Both the position numbers and the translations under genes were made by a program. From Bacteroides sp. (lineage in GTDB: Bacteria > Bacteroidota > Bacteroidia > Bacteroidales > Muribaculaceae): a stretch of DNA of 64,000 bases. The notes below the pieces were generated by a model. It ran no database searches, had not been told where the DNA came from, and was given only the letters and a program-made list of their open reading frames with translations. Below, in pieces: positions 45,324 to 55,114 of this stretch (position 1 is the stretch's first letter; each line of letters opens with the position of its first letter). The DNA lies in assembly GCA_014802325.1 (NCBI GenBank), contig JAAVCK010000017.1, forward strand, positions 114,128-178,127, written 5' to 3'.

Positions 45324-46512
45324 CTCCGCAGCCGGCCTGAGCAGCCACATCGTAGATAATCCGGGCGGCATTGCGGGCCGCCCTTTCACCCGTGGCCAGT
45401 CGCGCGCGCATTTCTGCGTAGCCGCGCAGCTGCTTTTCTGCTCCCGGTGTGCCCGGAAGTATGGCTGTGAGTGCAGCGTCGACCTCGTCGGCATTGCAGT
45501 GGTGTACGAGCAGTTCGGGTATGATGGCACCTCGCGGCTCGTTGCGTTTCGAGTTCTCGCGCTTGCGCGCCTCCGCGTCTACCGGCCCGGCTATAAGATT
45601 GGGCAGGGATACATAAGGGATTTTAAGAATGTGAGTGAACAGATCGTGAGCCCATTTCCAGCCTACCGAGCGGTAACATACCACCTGCGGGGTGGCAGCG
45701 AGAGCACATTCGAGCGAGGCTGTGCCTGAGGTGACCAGCGCCACATCGCTCTGAGCCATCAGGCTGAGTGTAGTGCCTTCTATCATTGGCAGGCGCGTGT
45801 ATTTTTTATATAGGTCAGGGCTTATGCCGGGAGCACCGGCCACTACCGCCTGAAGCTCCGGGTGACGGCCGGCCACGGCATCCATCACCGGCAGGTTAGC
45901 CGCTATCTCACCCTTGCGGCTGCCCGGCACAAGTGCGAGCAGCGGGCGGCTGTCGAGACCGTGGCGTAGCCTGAACTCTTCAGGACTTTCCTTCACGGCA
46001 AGAGCGCGATCCATCTCTTCGACCGAGGGATTGCCCACGTAATCCACATTCAATCCGCGCGACCCGAACCACTTCGGCTCGAATGGCAGGATTGACAGCA
46101 GGCGGTCAGTGACGCGGGCGAGTGTCTTGACGCGATATTCTTTCCACGCCCACACTTTGGGCGCAATGTAGTATACCGTTTTCAATCCGAGCGATCGGGC
46201 ATAATCGGCCAGCTTGAGGTTGAATCCCGGATAGTCTACGAGCACCACCACGTCGGGGCGCTCCGACTTTATGGCACCGCGCGCCACGCGCATGTTGCGG
46301 AATATTTCGGGCAGATGCTTGATTACCTCCGTGAATCCCATGAATGCCATGTCGCGGTAATGGATCAGAGGCTCACACCCGGCCTCACGGGCCATCATGT
46401 CGCCTCCGAGAAATGTGAAGTGCGCGTCAGCGTCGAGCTTGCGGAGCGCTGCTATGACCTGCGCCGCATGAAGATCGCCTGATGCCTCGCCTGCTGAAAA
46501 AAAATAGTTCAT
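45301..46512 (-). CDS. lpxB: Lipid-A-disaccharide synthase
   Basis: A 403-residue peripheral membrane glycosyltransferase (GT19) that joins UDP-diacylglucosamine and lipid X in lipid A synthesis. It starts MNYFFSAGEASGDLHAAQ; further blocks are DVVVLVDYPGFNLKLADYAR, YYIAPKVWAWKEYR and the donor-site LVTSGTASLECALAATPQVVCYR. The length is normal. A TACTTTTG element sits 7 nt before the ATG, so its mRNA may be nearly leaderless. Confidence 0.96.
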   Translation of the reverse strand: MNYFFSAGEASGDLHAAQVIAALRKLDADAHFTFLGGDMMAREAGCEPLIHYRDMAFMGFTEVIKHLPEIFRNMRVARGAIKSERPDVVVLVDYPGFNLKLADYARSLGLKTVYYIAPKVWAWKEYRVKTLARVTDRLLSILPFEPKWFGSRGLNVDYVGNPSVEEMDRALAVKESPEEFRLRHGLDSRPLLALVPGSRKGEIAANLPVMDAVAGRHPELQAVVAGAPGISPDLYKKYTRLPMIEGTTLSLMAQSDVALVTSGTASLECALAATPQVVCYRSVGWKWAHDLFTHILKIPYVSLPNLIAGPVDAEARKRENSKRNEPRGAIIPELLVHHCNADEVDAALTAILPGTPGAEKQLRGYAEMRARLATGERAARNAARIIYDVAAQAGCGVKEDIKE

Positions 46513-46519
46513 AATGACG

Positions 46520-46557
46520 CAAAAGTAAGCATTTTTCCCTGAAATGTGTTATATTTG
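46520..46557. promoter_or_regulatory. Divergent -7 elements for lpxB (-) and the DEAD-box helicase gene (+)
   Basis: Minus-strand TACTTTTG (46520-46527) is 7 nt from the lpxB ATG, and plus-strand TATATTTG (46550-46557) is 4 nt from the helicase ATG at 46562. The whole intergenic space is 49 bp. Neither has a clear -33 TTTG. Confidence 0.55.
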
Positions 46558-46561
46558 TATT

Positions 46562-47875
46562 ATGAAAAATCAGGAAATAATCCAAAATATCCGGCAGCGT
46601 CTCGGCATAACCGAGCTTAACGATATGCAGCGCAGGATGGCTGCGCTCGACACCACGGGAGTGGTGACGCTTGCCGCCCCCACCGGTTCGGGTAAGACCA
46701 TAGCATTCTCCATCCCGTTTATCCGCAGCCTCGGCAGTCCTGACGGCCATACGCGCGGAGTGGTGATAGCTCCGTCGCGCGAGCTGGTGCTTCAGATAGT
46801 GGAGGTGATACGCACTATTGCCACAGATTTCCGCACGCTTGCTCTCTATGGCGGTCACTCGGTGGATGATGAAGTGAAATCACTTTCGGTGACACCCGAC
46901 ATAATCGTGGCTACCCCGGGCCGACTGCTCGACCATGTGAAGCGAGGTAATGTGTCGCTTGCCGATGTGGTGACGGTGGTGCTCGACGAGTATGACAAGT
47001 CACTCGAACTCGGATTTGCCGACGAGATGAAACGTCTGGTCAAGCGGATGACACGCGCGCGTCTATATATCCTTACGTCGGCTACTCCGATGACCGAACT
47101 GCCCGAATATTTCCCGCGCCTCAAGCGCACCGATATAGAAGTGGGCGGTAAGGAGAAGAGCGGCAATGTGATGAAATTTCGTGTGGTAAGTCCGTCGCGC
47201 GACAAACTTGATACTCTTGTGGAACTGCTTCGCGGCATGGACGATACTACGGCCATAGTATTTGTGAATCACCGCGAGAGTGCAGAGAGAGTTTACGAGC
47301 GTCTGCGCCGCGAGAAGCTCCCGGTAGGACTATATCACGGCGGTCTTCAGCAAAACGAGCGCGAGAATGCCCTTGAGATGCTTGCCAACGGCACCACACC
47401 GATTCTCGTGTCGACCGACCTGGCGGCACGCGGCATAGACATTCCCGTGCTCGGGGCTGTGGTGCATTATCATCTGCCCGTCAATGAGGCTACGTGGACC
47501 CACCGCAACGGGCGCACCGGTAGGCAGGATGCCGACGGACTGGTGTATATACTCGCCACCGACGATGATACCATGCCCGACTTCGTGGAGTGGGACAAGG
47601 AGATTTATCCCTCACGCCCGTCGTCAAATCCCATCACGTCGTCGCGCGCCACTATCTATATCAATGCCGGCAAGAAAGAGAAAATATCGCGCGGCGATAT
47701 CGTGGGCTTTCTCGTGGCTCAGGGAGGTCTCGAAGCCTCGGAGATAGGCCGCATCAGCGTGCGTGACCACTCGGCACTCGTGGCCATACCGCGCGACAAG
47801 GCAGCCGCCGTTCTCGCACGTATCGCTCCTCAGAAAATCAAGAATACCCGGGTAAAATTCTCGTTGCTAAAATAA
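46562..47875 (+). CDS. DEAD/DEAH-box RNA helicase-like ATPase
   Basis: A 437-residue superfamily 2 helicase. Q-motif region TELNDMQRRM, Walker A AAPTGSGKT, motif Ia APSRELV, motif III SATP, motif V STDLAARGIDIP and motif VI HRNGRTGRQ are present. Motif II reads DEYD rather than DEAD (VVLDEYDKSLELGF). The C-terminal about 70 residues form a small RNA-binding-like tail (FSLLK end) similar to DbpA/CsdA-type endings. An in-frame ATG at 46544 lies ahead of the -7 box and is rejected. The DUF4435 gene follows 9 bp after it. Confidence 0.9.
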   Translation: MKNQEIIQNIRQRLGITELNDMQRRMAALDTTGVVTLAAPTGSGKTIAFSIPFIRSLGSPDGHTRGVVIAPSRELVLQIVEVIRTIATDFRTLALYGGHSVDDEVKSLSVTPDIIVATPGRLLDHVKRGNVSLADVVTVVLDEYDKSLELGFADEMKRLVKRMTRARLYILTSATPMTELPEYFPRLKRTDIEVGGKEKSGNVMKFRVVSPSRDKLDTLVELLRGMDDTTAIVFVNHRESAERVYERLRREKLPVGLYHGGLQQNERENALEMLANGTTPILVSTDLAARGIDIPVLGAVVHYHLPVNEATWTHRNGRTGRQDADGLVYILATDDDTMPDFVEWDKEIYPSRPSSNPITSSRATIYINAGKKEKISRGDIVGFLVAQGGLEASEIGRISVRDHSALVAIPRDKAAAVLARIAPQKIKNTRVKFSLLK

Positions 47876-47884
47876 AATTTCCCC

Positions 47885-49477
47885 ATGAACATCATCCTCC
47901 CTCCCCGCGCTCAAGGCGCGCCGCTCACCATCGACACTGACCGTTATCGCCAGATAGTAGTAATAGGAGCCAACGGCGCAGGAAAGACACGGTTCGCCCG
48001 ACGCCTCGGGGCAGGATTGGGCGACAGAGTTTTCCGCATGTCAGCTCTGAAAGCGGCATACGACAGGGAGAACGAGGATACGTCGCCTACGTCGGTCGAC
48101 GCCCAATACCGGGCCATGACATCGGCCTCAGGTATAATACGCAATGATATTCGCGGCGAACTTGAGCGCATCATAGCCATGATGATAAATGAGGAGATGA
48201 TGAGGCTGCTGTCGCAGAAATATCTCGGCGAGGATGCCCCACGCTCAGACAAGCCCACACGACTCGACAGACTTATAGAGACGTGGACAGAAATATTTCC
48301 CGACAACCGCATACTCGTGGAGCGTGGCAAGCTGCTCATCGGAGCTACCGGCTCTGACGATATTTACTCCTCGGCCCAGCTGTCGACGGGCGAGAGCGCG
48401 GTGATGTATTATATTGGTGCGGCGCTCTACGCTCCGCGCGGAGGTGTGGTGATAGTGGAGTCGCCGGAATCATTTCTCCATCCGTCGACCATGCAGCATG
48501 TGTGGGATAAGGTGGAGCGCCTGCGCCCTGACTGCACTTTCGTCTACGTGACCCACGACATCAGTTTCGCCACCACCCGTGGTGAGGGAGTGATAGTGTG
48601 GGTGAAAAGTTGCAGTCCCGAGTCTGACTCGTGGGACTACGAGCAGATCCGAGGCACTGATGGCATATCAGAGGAGATGATGATGGCTATACTGGGCGAG
48701 CGTAAGCCTGTGATGTTCATCGAGGGCGACGGAGTCAATTCGATCGACGCCAAGCTCTATCCCATGATCTTCGACCGCTTTACGGTGAAGTCGCTCGGCA
48801 GTTGCGACCGAGTCATCGAAGCCACGCGCACATTCAACTCCATCAAGGGGCTTCACAATCTTGAGGCCGTGGGCATAGTCGATCGCGACCGCCGTAGCCC
48901 CGAGGAGGTGAGCTATCTGCGCGGCCGGCGCATATTCGTGCCATCGGTGGCGGAGATAGAAAATATCTTCATGCTCGAAGAGGTGGTCAGGGCTGTGGCC
49001 GTACACTACCGCCGCAACGAGGACGAGGCTTTCCGCACCGTGAGCCGCCGCATAGTCAAACTGTTTGAGGGCGATCTGCGTCAGCAGGCTCTCCAGCACA
49101 CGCGCCACCGCGTGAAAAAGACGGTGGAACACCGCATCGACGGCCGCTTCGCCAACATCAATATGCTCGAAGAGCACATCACCGATCTGGCTCAGGCCAT
49201 CAATCCCCGGGGCATGTATGAGGAGATATGCCGCGAGTTTCGCCGCTATGTGCAGCATGGCGACTACGCCTCGATACTGCGCGTCTATAATCGCAAGTCG
49301 ATGCTCTCCGAGAGCCATGTGGCTCGCGCATGCGGCCTGCGCAGCGACGACAAGCAGGAGTATATACGCGCCATACTCAATATACTTAAAGACAATAAGG
49401 CCGAAGCCCGCCGCATACGAGCGGCCATCTACGACTGCTTCGGACTGGATATGAACCATAACGACCTATCAGTATGA
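47885..49477 (+). CDS. AAA (ABC-type) ATPase fused to DUF4435 TOPRIM-like domain
   Basis: A 530-residue two-domain protein. Residues about 20-240 are an ABC/AAA15-type ATPase: Walker A GANGAGKT (28-35), signature-like LSTGES (166-171), a degenerate Walker B VVIVESPESFLHP where the usual Asp-Glu is Glu-Ser (192-193), and the H-loop THD (223-225). Residues about 270-520 match DUF4435, with TOPRIM-like FIEGDG (Glu280, Asp282) and VDRDR (Asp333, Asp335). The same two parts form the AriA-AriB PARIS defence system and OLD-type nucleases. Flanking genes are core genes and it overlaps menA by 4 bp, so it may equally be a core Bacteroidota protein. The function is unproven. Confidence 0.85.
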   Translation: MNIILPPRAQGAPLTIDTDRYRQIVVIGANGAGKTRFARRLGAGLGDRVFRMSALKAAYDRENEDTSPTSVDAQYRAMTSASGIIRNDIRGELERIIAMMINEEMMRLLSQKYLGEDAPRSDKPTRLDRLIETWTEIFPDNRILVERGKLLIGATGSDDIYSSAQLSTGESAVMYYIGAALYAPRGGVVIVESPESFLHPSTMQHVWDKVERLRPDCTFVYVTHDISFATTRGEGVIVWVKSCSPESDSWDYEQIRGTDGISEEMMMAILGERKPVMFIEGDGVNSIDAKLYPMIFDRFTVKSLGSCDRVIEATRTFNSIKGLHNLEAVGIVDRDRRSPEEVSYLRGRRIFVPSVAEIENIFMLEEVVRAVAVHYRRNEDEAFRTVSRRIVKLFEGDLRQQALQHTRHRVKKTVEHRIDGRFANINMLEEHITDLAQAINPRGMYEEICREFRRYVQHGDYASILRVYNRKSMLSESHVARACGLRSDDKQEYIRAILNILKDNKAEARRIRAAIYDCFGLDMNHNDLSV

Positions 49478-50340
49478 AAACTGTCAAGGCATGGATCGAA
49501 GCCATGCGTCTGCGCACACTCCCGGTCTCGCTGGCCGGAGTGATATTCGCGTTAGGTATCACCGTTAAAGCCGACTGCTTCGCTTGGCCGCAGGCACTGC
49601 TATGTCTGGTGTTCGCGCTCCTGGCACAGATAGCATCCAATTTTGCCAACGAGTATTACGACTATCGCGACGGACTCGATCTCCGTGGACGCGAAGGCCC
49701 GCGCCGAGGAGTCACCGAAGGCGACATCACTCCGCGAGCCATGCTCATAGCCACATTTCTCACCCTCGGTGTGGCATGCGCGGCCGGTGTGATGCTCGTG
49801 GCACTTTACGGCAGGTGGTGGATGTATGTGGCCGGTGTGGTGACGGCGCTCGGTGTGGTGGCTTATAGCTCAGGACCGTGGCCGCTATCACGCATTGGGC
49901 TGGGCGAAGTGGCCGTAGTGGTGTTTTTCGGTGTGGTACCCGTCACACTTACATGTATGCTCATGATGCCGTCTGTAAATATGATCATTGTATCTGCATC
50001 TTTAGGTGTCGGGCTTATGGGGGCGAATGTGCTGATAGTGAATAACTATCGTGATGCCGACGACGACACTACGGTGGGTAAGCGCACACTCGCCGTGCGC
50101 TTCGGCCGACGCTTCGTTTCGCGCCTGTATCTGATCAACGGCTTCGCAGCCGTAATCCTCACATTCGGGCTTTGGCTTGCGCTACCCATCGCATCATGGA
50201 TAGTACCGATAGCCTATCTGGTGATTCACACGCTGCTCTACCGCGCTCTCATAACCCGTCAAGGACGCGCGCTCAATCCTCTACTGGGCATGACCGCCAC
50301 CCTCATGCTCGCATATGCTGTCGGATACCTGATAGCGTAA
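49474..50340 (+). CDS. menA: 1,4-dihydroxy-2-naphthoate octaprenyltransferase
   Basis: A 288-residue UbiA-family prenyltransferase of menaquinone synthesis with about eight membrane helices. The prenyl-diphosphate/Mg motifs are NEYYDYRDGLD and NNYRDADDDTTVGKRTL. The ATG overlaps the stop of the upstream DUF4435 gene (ATGA). It is last on the plus strand before convergent DUF4421. No other men genes are in the window. Confidence 0.95.
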   Translation: MKTVKAWIEAMRLRTLPVSLAGVIFALGITVKADCFAWPQALLCLVFALLAQIASNFANEYYDYRDGLDLRGREGPRRGVTEGDITPRAMLIATFLTLGVACAAGVMLVALYGRWWMYVAGVVTALGVVAYSSGPWPLSRIGLGEVAVVVFFGVVPVTLTCMLMMPSVNMIIVSASLGVGLMGANVLIVNNYRDADDDTTVGKRTLAVRFGRRFVSRLYLINGFAAVILTFGLWLALPIASWIVPIAYLVIHTLLYRALITRQGRALNPLLGMTATLMLAYAVGYLIA

Positions 50341-50440
50341 TGGTATAACAAGATAAGTAGCTGCGTGGAGCGATGATGGATGGAGTGCTTCATACCATAC
50401 ATCGCTTCAACGCGGTTCATGGATTAACGATTTTCTATAG

Positions 50441-51616
50441 TCAGAAGCGGACGCCGGCGGTGGCGGTGAGGCGTAGATAGGAGGTAAAGTTAGTGAATTT
50501 GGCCGTGTAGTAGAGGTAGCCGTTGAAGCGGTTGGAGAGCGATGCGAAAAAATTACGGTGATTGTAGAGCAGCGCGGCTACGGCTGTTATGTCACTTGCC
50601 AGCATGTCGTGGCGATTATTGACCTCTCCCTCAAACACATGTCTGTAGCCGAGCGATATGCGGGCACCTACATTGAGCAGCCAGCGGCCGGGACGTATCA
50701 CATAGTTGTAGCTATAGCCACCGAGCAGTGTGTAGTCCTTGTAGCGAAACGTATAGTCGGTGCGACCCTCGGGGAGGGTAGACTGATACAAGTCGTCAAG
50801 CCCTGAAAAATCCATGCTCACCGACTGATGCGTAAACGAAAGTCCGGCCACAAATGAGCCTGCGCTACGCTGCTGGATTTTAGAGAAGCTGTAGGCTGCC
50901 GCCCGTGAATATCGGAGATGATTGAAGATATAAAATAGCTCAGCGCTGAGCGAGGAAATCGACATGTCTTCAAACGGTATGGCGTCGCGCATGCCGAGAT
51001 CATGCTCGCCTATGCGGGTGATGTGCATGCCGCCGCGCGTTGAGGTGGAGGTGAGGTTGCCCGACAGTCGCGAGGTAGTGAAGTCGAAGTTAAACGAGTG
51101 GCGGGTCACGGGGCGACCCACAAGCTTGTTGACGTTGACCGACGCTCCTACGCTCAGACACAGGAAACTGATCGACACTGACAGGTCGGAATATGGACGG
51201 GAGAGTATATTTATTTCGTAGTCGGAATGAGGGAAGTCGAGGTTTGACGACGTGATCTGATTGGTACTGTTGACGGTGGCTTTCCAGTTTCCGGGCGCCG
51301 AGGTGACGTAGAGAGTGTCGTAGGTATTGAAAGTATTGTTGGCCCAGTTGTAGATGTTGACCACGGCTCTTGGAAAGCGCGGATAGTCGATGCCAGGGGC
51401 GTTGAGGTCAAAATTGCGTGAGATGAGCTGACCTATCCATCGGGTGGACGAGCGGGAGTCGGCGCGCTGTATCGCTTTGACTTTCAGAGAGTCAGCGCGT
51501 TGCATGATTTTGGCTTTAAGAGAGTCGGCATCGACTCGGAGCGAGTCGATGTCGAAGTGTGAGGCCGAGAGGCACGCGGGAATGAGGATGAGCAGGCAGG
51601 CGAGTAGACGCTTCAT
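50441..51616 (-). CDS. DUF4421 family secreted/outer-membrane protein
   Basis: A 391-residue protein with a signal peptide ([19 protein letters not shown]). After a short Lys/Asp-rich helical stretch, the rest is aromatic-rich alternating beta segments ending in [28 protein letters not shown], seen in pieces, with a terminal Phe as in outer-membrane beta-barrels. It matches DUF4421, found in Bacteroidota with unknown function. Its ATG overlaps the lptB stop by 4 bp, so it may be linked to envelope assembly. Confidence 0.82.
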   Translation of the reverse strand: MKRLLACLLILIPACLSASHFDIDSLRVDADSLKAKIMQRADSLKVKAIQRADSRSSTRWIGQLISRNFDLNAPGIDYPRFPRAVVNIYNWANNTFNTYDTLYVTSAPGNWKATVNSTNQITSSNLDFPHSDYEINILSRPYSDLSVSISFLCLSVGASVNVNKLVGRPVTRHSFNFDFTTSRLSGNLTSTSTRGGMHITRIGEHDLGMRDAIPFEDMSISSLSAELFYIFNHLRYSRAAAYSFSKIQQRSAGSFVAGLSFTHQSVSMDFSGLDDLYQSTLPEGRTDYTFRYKDYTLLGGYSYNYVIRPGRWLLNVGARISLGYRHVFEGEVNNRHDMLASDITAVAALLYNHRNFFASLSNRFNGYLYYTAKFTNFTSYLRLTATAGVRF

Positions 51617-52395
51617 TCAAACTTCTTACGGTGGAATATGAAGCTTCGTCCGAGGTATTTCTCGCGTACCACGGGATTTTCGGCAAGTTCTTCCGAAGTG
51701 CCTTGAAAGAGGATCTTACCCTCGAAGAGAAGGTAGGCGCGGTCAGTGATCGAAAGAGTCTCGGGGGCGTTGTGGTCAGTGATGAGGATACCGATATTTT
51801 TCTCCTTGAGTTTATATACGATCGACTGGATGTCTTCTACCGCTATAGGGTCAACGCCGGCGAAAGGCTCGTCGAGCATGATGAACTTGGGGTTGATGGC
51901 CAGACAGCGGGCTATCTCGGTGCGACGGCGTTCGCCGCCCGATAACTGGTCGCCCAGATTGTGGCGCACTTTCTCAAGACGAAACTCGGCTATAAGACTT
52001 TCGAGCTGGTCGCGCTGCTGCTCCTTGGAAGTGTCGTTCATTTCGAGCACGGCGCGGATATTGTCTTCCACCGTGAGCTTGCGAAACACACTTGCCTCCT
52101 GGGCCAGATAGCCTATGCCGTGCTTGGCACGACGGTAGACGGGATATTTCGTAATGTCGAGATCGTTGAGAAATATTCGGCCCTCGTTGGGAGTGATCAG
52201 TCCCACGGTCATGTAGAATGTAGTGGTCTTTCCGGCTCCGTTGGGGCCGAGCAGACCTACGATTTCACCCTGCTTCACGTTGATCGACACGTGGTTTACC
52301 ACGGTGCGCTGCTTGTATTTCTTTACAAGATCCTCTGTGCGGAGCACCATCGAGTCGGCCGAAAATTCGGGGATAGCGTTTTCGGGAGTATTCAT
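51613..52395 (-). CDS. lptB: LPS export ABC transporter ATP-binding protein
   Basis: A 260-residue cytosolic ATPase powering LPS extraction by LptFG. Motifs: Walker [11 protein letters not shown]-loop VGLITPNEG, signature [15 protein letters not shown], Walker [14 protein letters not shown], switch TDHN. The [19 protein letters not shown] segment is the LptB-typical coupling region. It overlaps udk by one base and DUF4421 by four, forming a udk-lptB-DUF4421 unit. Confidence 0.95.
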   Translation of the reverse strand: MNTPENAIPEFSADSMVLRTEDLVKKYKQRTVVNHVSINVKQGEIVGLLGPNGAGKTTTFYMTVGLITPNEGRIFLNDLDITKYPVYRRAKHGIGYLAQEASVFRKLTVEDNIRAVLEMNDTSKEQQRDQLESLIAEFRLEKVRHNLGDQLSGGERRRTEIARCLAINPKFIMLDEPFAGVDPIAVEDIQSIVYKLKEKNIGILITDHNAPETLSITDRAYLLFEGKILFQGTSEELAENPVVREKYLGRSFIFHRKKFE

Positions 52396-53021
52396 TACGG
52401 ATTGAGGTGCGATTTGCGCAGACGGGCTTCAATGTAATCCGTCAGCAGATTGATGGCCACGATATTGTTGCCGCCCTGAGGCACAATCAGGTCAGCAAAC
52501 CGCTTTGACGGCTCGATATACATCTCGTGCATGGGCTTGAGAACTTCCTGATAGCGGTTGATCACCATGAGGGGAGTGCGTCCGCGCTCCACGCAGTCGC
52601 GTGAAATCACACGGATAAGGCGGTCGTCGGCATCAGCGTCGACAAATACTTTCACATCCATCATCTTGCGTAGCACCGGATCTGTAAGCACAAGTATGCC
52701 TTCCACTATCACCACCTCGCGCGGCTGCACGTGTATGGTCTCGGGCTGACGGGTGCAGGTGAGATAGCTGTAGGTGGGCATTTCGATAGATTTGCCGCCG
52801 CGGAGCTGCTGTATATGATCCACCAGAAGGCTCCACTCTATGGCCGCAGGTTCGTCAAAATTTATCTTGCTGCGCTCTTCTACCGGCACGTGGCTGGAGT
52901 CTTTGTAGTAAGAGTCCTGCGGCAGTACTGCCACTTCGCCCGGGGGGAGAGCGTTGATTATCTTGTTGACGACGGTGGTCTTACCTGAACCTGTACCGCC
53001 TGCTATGCCTATGATTAACAT
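52395..53021 (-). CDS. udk: Uridine kinase
   Basis: A 208-residue pyrimidine salvage kinase (uridine/cytidine to UMP/CMP). P-loop [12 protein letters not shown], then [19 protein letters not shown] and the nucleoside-binding [15 protein letters not shown]. The length is typical. It is first in the udk-lptB-DUF4421 unit and has a full consensus promoter. Confidence 0.97.
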   Translation of the reverse strand: MLIIGIAGGTGSGKTTVVNKIINALPPGEVAVLPQDSYYKDSSHVPVEERSKINFDEPAAIEWSLLVDHIQQLRGGKSIEMPTYSYLTCTRQPETIHVQPREVVIVEGILVLTDPVLRKMMDVKVFVDADADDRLIRVISRDCVERGRTPLMVINRYQEVLKPMHEMYIEPSKRFADLIVPQGGNNIVAINLLTDYIEARLRKSHLNP

Positions 53022-53052
53022 ATAATGGATGATTTAGATGAGGAATATGTGG

Positions 53053-53084
53053 CAAAGTTATGAATTATATCTTAGAAAAGCAAA
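53053..53084 (-). promoter_or_regulatory. udk promoter
   Basis: On the minus strand TTTG (53081-53084), a 20-bp spacer and TAACTTTG (53053-53060) match the consensus fully. The -33 element directly follows the fabF terminator stem. Confidence 0.82.
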
Positions 53085-53115
53085 CTCCCCGGGCCGACAG
53101 TGACGGCGCGGGGAG
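53085..53115 (-). terminator. fabF terminator
   Basis: CTCCCCG (53085-53091) pairs with CGGGGAG (53109-53115), with a further inner CCG/CGG stem; on the minus strand it is followed by TTTGCTTTTC. It ends fabF transcription just before the udk promoter. Confidence 0.75.
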
Positions 53116-53146
53116 CATCTATATAATATTAAACGTTGAGGCTGTA

Positions 53147-54412
53147 TTATTCCTCGTAGCGCTTGAGGATTACGGTGGCGTTGTGACCGCCGAAGCCAAA
53201 CGAGTTGGAGAGCGCTGCACGTACTTCGCGCTTCTGAGCCTTGTTGAAGGTGAAGTTGAGCGAGTAGTCGATGTTTTCGTCTTCGTCGCCTTCCTCATGG
53301 TTGATGGTGGGGGGGACGATGCCGTCCTTGATGGCGAGGATAGAGAACATGGCTTCCATAGCTCCGGTGGCGCCGAGCAGGTGACCGGTCATGGACTTGG
53401 TCGACGAGATGTTGAGCTTGTGAGCCTGATCGCCGAATACTTCCACGATAGCCTTTACTTCAGAGATGTCACCCACGGGGGTGGAAGTGCCGTGAACGTT
53501 GATATAGTCGATATCCTCGGGCTTCATGCCGGCATCTTCGAGGGCATTGTTCATCGAGAGGATTGCGCCCAGACCTTCGGGGTGAGTTGCGGTGATGTGG
53601 TGAGCGTCGGCGCTCATGCCGCCGCCGGCCACTTCGGCATAGATCTTGGCACCGCGTGCTTTGGCGTGTTCGAGTTCTTCAAGGATGAGCACTACCGAAC
53701 CTTCGCCTATCACGAAGCCGTCGCGCGAGGCGCTGAACGGACGAGATGCGGTCTCGGGAGAGTCATTGCGGGTTGAGAGAGCGTGCATGGAGTTGAAGCC
53801 TCCCACGCCTGCGGGGAAGATGGCAGCTTCGGCACCACCGGTCACGATGGCGTCAGCCTTACCGAGGCGGATGAGATTGAAGGCGTCGATGATAGCGTTG
53901 TTGGATGAGGCGCAGGCAGAAACCACACCGTAGTTGGGACCGTGGAAATGATATTCCATTGACACGTGACCCGAAGCGATGTCGGCGATCATCTTGGGGA
54001 TGAAGAAGGGATTGTACATGGGGCCGCGCTCTTCGTTTTTGGCATAATATCCGGCCTCTTCCTCGAAAGTGTGGAGACCGCCGATGCCGGCAGCTACTAT
54101 GACGCCCACGCGGTTGCGGTCGAGATTTTCAGCTGATTCCAGACCTGAATCGGCCACTGCCTGACGGGCTGCTACGAGTGCATACTGTGCATAGAGGTCA
54201 AGCTGACGCGCTTTTTTGCGGTCGAAGTGATCGTTGGGGTTATAACCCTTTACTTCGCATGCAAACTGAGTCTTGAATTTCGAGGCGTCGAAATGGGTGA
54301 TGGGACCGGCTCCGCTTTTACCTTCTACAGCGGCAGCCCAAGTGGTGTCAACATCATTGCCGAGGGGGGTGATTGCACCGAGACCGGTGACTACTACTCG
54401 CTTTAATTCCAT
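53147..54412 (-). CDS. fabF: Beta-ketoacyl-ACP synthase II
   Basis: A 421-residue condensing enzyme of type II fatty acid synthesis. The Cys-His-His triad lies in VSACASSNNAI, VHGTSTPVGD and KSMTGHLLGATG; the ending SFGFGGHNATVILKRY is typical. It follows acpP but is separated by 192 bp with a hairpin. The rnc gene that often follows fabF in Bacteroidales is not here. Confidence 0.98.
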   Translation of the reverse strand: MELKRVVVTGLGAITPLGNDVDTTWAAAVEGKSGAGPITHFDASKFKTQFACEVKGYNPNDHFDRKKARQLDLYAQYALVAARQAVADSGLESAENLDRNRVGVIVAAGIGGLHTFEEEAGYYAKNEERGPMYNPFFIPKMIADIASGHVSMEYHFHGPNYGVVSACASSNNAIIDAFNLIRLGKADAIVTGGAEAAIFPAGVGGFNSMHALSTRNDSPETASRPFSASRDGFVIGEGSVVLILEELEHAKARGAKIYAEVAGGGMSADAHHITATHPEGLGAILSMNNALEDAGMKPEDIDYINVHGTSTPVGDISEVKAIVEVFGDQAHKLNISSTKSMTGHLLGATGAMEAMFSILAIKDGIVPPTINHEEGDEDENIDYSLNFTFNKAQKREVRAALSNSFGFGGHNATVILKRYEE

Positions 54413-54548
54413 ATTATTAGTGTAATGTTTTTAAGGTTCCGGCTGCCGGGAGTGAGTGTTGATATTGCTTGCGCAGCCGAGAGGGGGTGAGGGGAGGGGT
54501 GTTGATATGGGCGCTCCGATAAATGAGAACCCTTTATAATAAAGAAGA

Positions 54549-54579
54549 GGCTCCACCCGCTCTATAGTGGGGAGGAGCC
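54549..54579 (-). terminator. Hairpin between acpP and fabF
   Basis: GGCTCC (54549-54554) pairs with GGAGCC (54574-54579), with an inner CCC/GGG stem. On the minus strand it is followed by TCTTCTTTATT. It may terminate or attenuate, giving more acpP than fabF message. Confidence 0.65.
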
Positions 54580-54604
54580 GGGAAATTTCTTTTCAGGATG
54601 ATGA

Positions 54605-54841
54605 TTACTTCGTTGCTTCAACGATGTAGTCGATAGCGTTCTGAACAGTCTTGATGTTTTCAGCCTGATCATCGGGAATCTTAACGCCGAATTCCTTCTC
54701 AAATTCCATAATAAGTTCTACAGTGTCGAGGCTGTCTGCACCAAGATCCTTGGTGAATTCTGCTTCGTTGGTTACTTCGTTCTCATCACGGCTGAGTTTG
54801 TCAGCGATAATAGCCTTAACGCGAGATTCGATTTCTGACAT
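54605..54841 (-). CDS. acpP: Acyl carrier protein
   Basis: A 78-residue acidic four-helix protein that carries growing acyl chains on phosphopantetheine. The attachment Ser is in [17 protein letters not shown]. It is upstream of fabF and has its own promoter. Confidence 0.98.
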   Translation of the reverse strand: MSEIESRVKAIIADKLSRDENEVTNEAEFTKDLGADSLDTVELIMEFEKEFGVKIPDDQAENIKTVQNAIDYIVEATK

Positions 54842-54885
54842 GGTTGTGTTGATTTGTAAGATTAATAAAATTCGATTTTGCGGTG

Positions 54886-54916
54886 CAAAGTAAGTAAATT
54901 TTAATCAATTTCGCAA
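54886..54916 (-). promoter_or_regulatory. acpP promoter
   Basis: On the minus strand TTG (54914-54916), a 20-bp spacer and TTACTTTG (54886-54893), one base from TAnnTTTG. The leader is about 40 nt. Confidence 0.6.
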
Positions 54917-55053
54917 TTTTTGTCGTCTTAAAGTTATTAAAAGATGCTTTTTTTCCGTCATTTTGGCTTGAATTTCTTCTTTTTTGCCTTGCTGTCCGGT
55001 GATAAGGGGTGCAATTTTAACATTTAGCAACCTTTTTGCGTCGCTAAAGTTAG

Positions 55054-55061
55054 TAACTTTG
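55054..55061 (+). promoter_or_regulatory. -7 element of the lipoprotein-YfhO-xerD operon
   Basis: TAACTTTG lies 53 bp before the ATG at 55115; no -33 TTTG at a normal distance was found. It is the only promoter-like element seen ahead of this four-gene unit. Confidence 0.55.
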
Positions 55062-55114
55062 CACGACTCACGCGCGGGCGTGAACAGATTATTATACTTA
55101 TTCCACTCATAAAG

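Noticed and set aside
50341-50440. Terminator between menA and DUF4421
   Set aside because: Only a 7-bp stem (AGCGATG/CATCGCT) with a loop of more than 20 nt and no T-tract; too weak to call.
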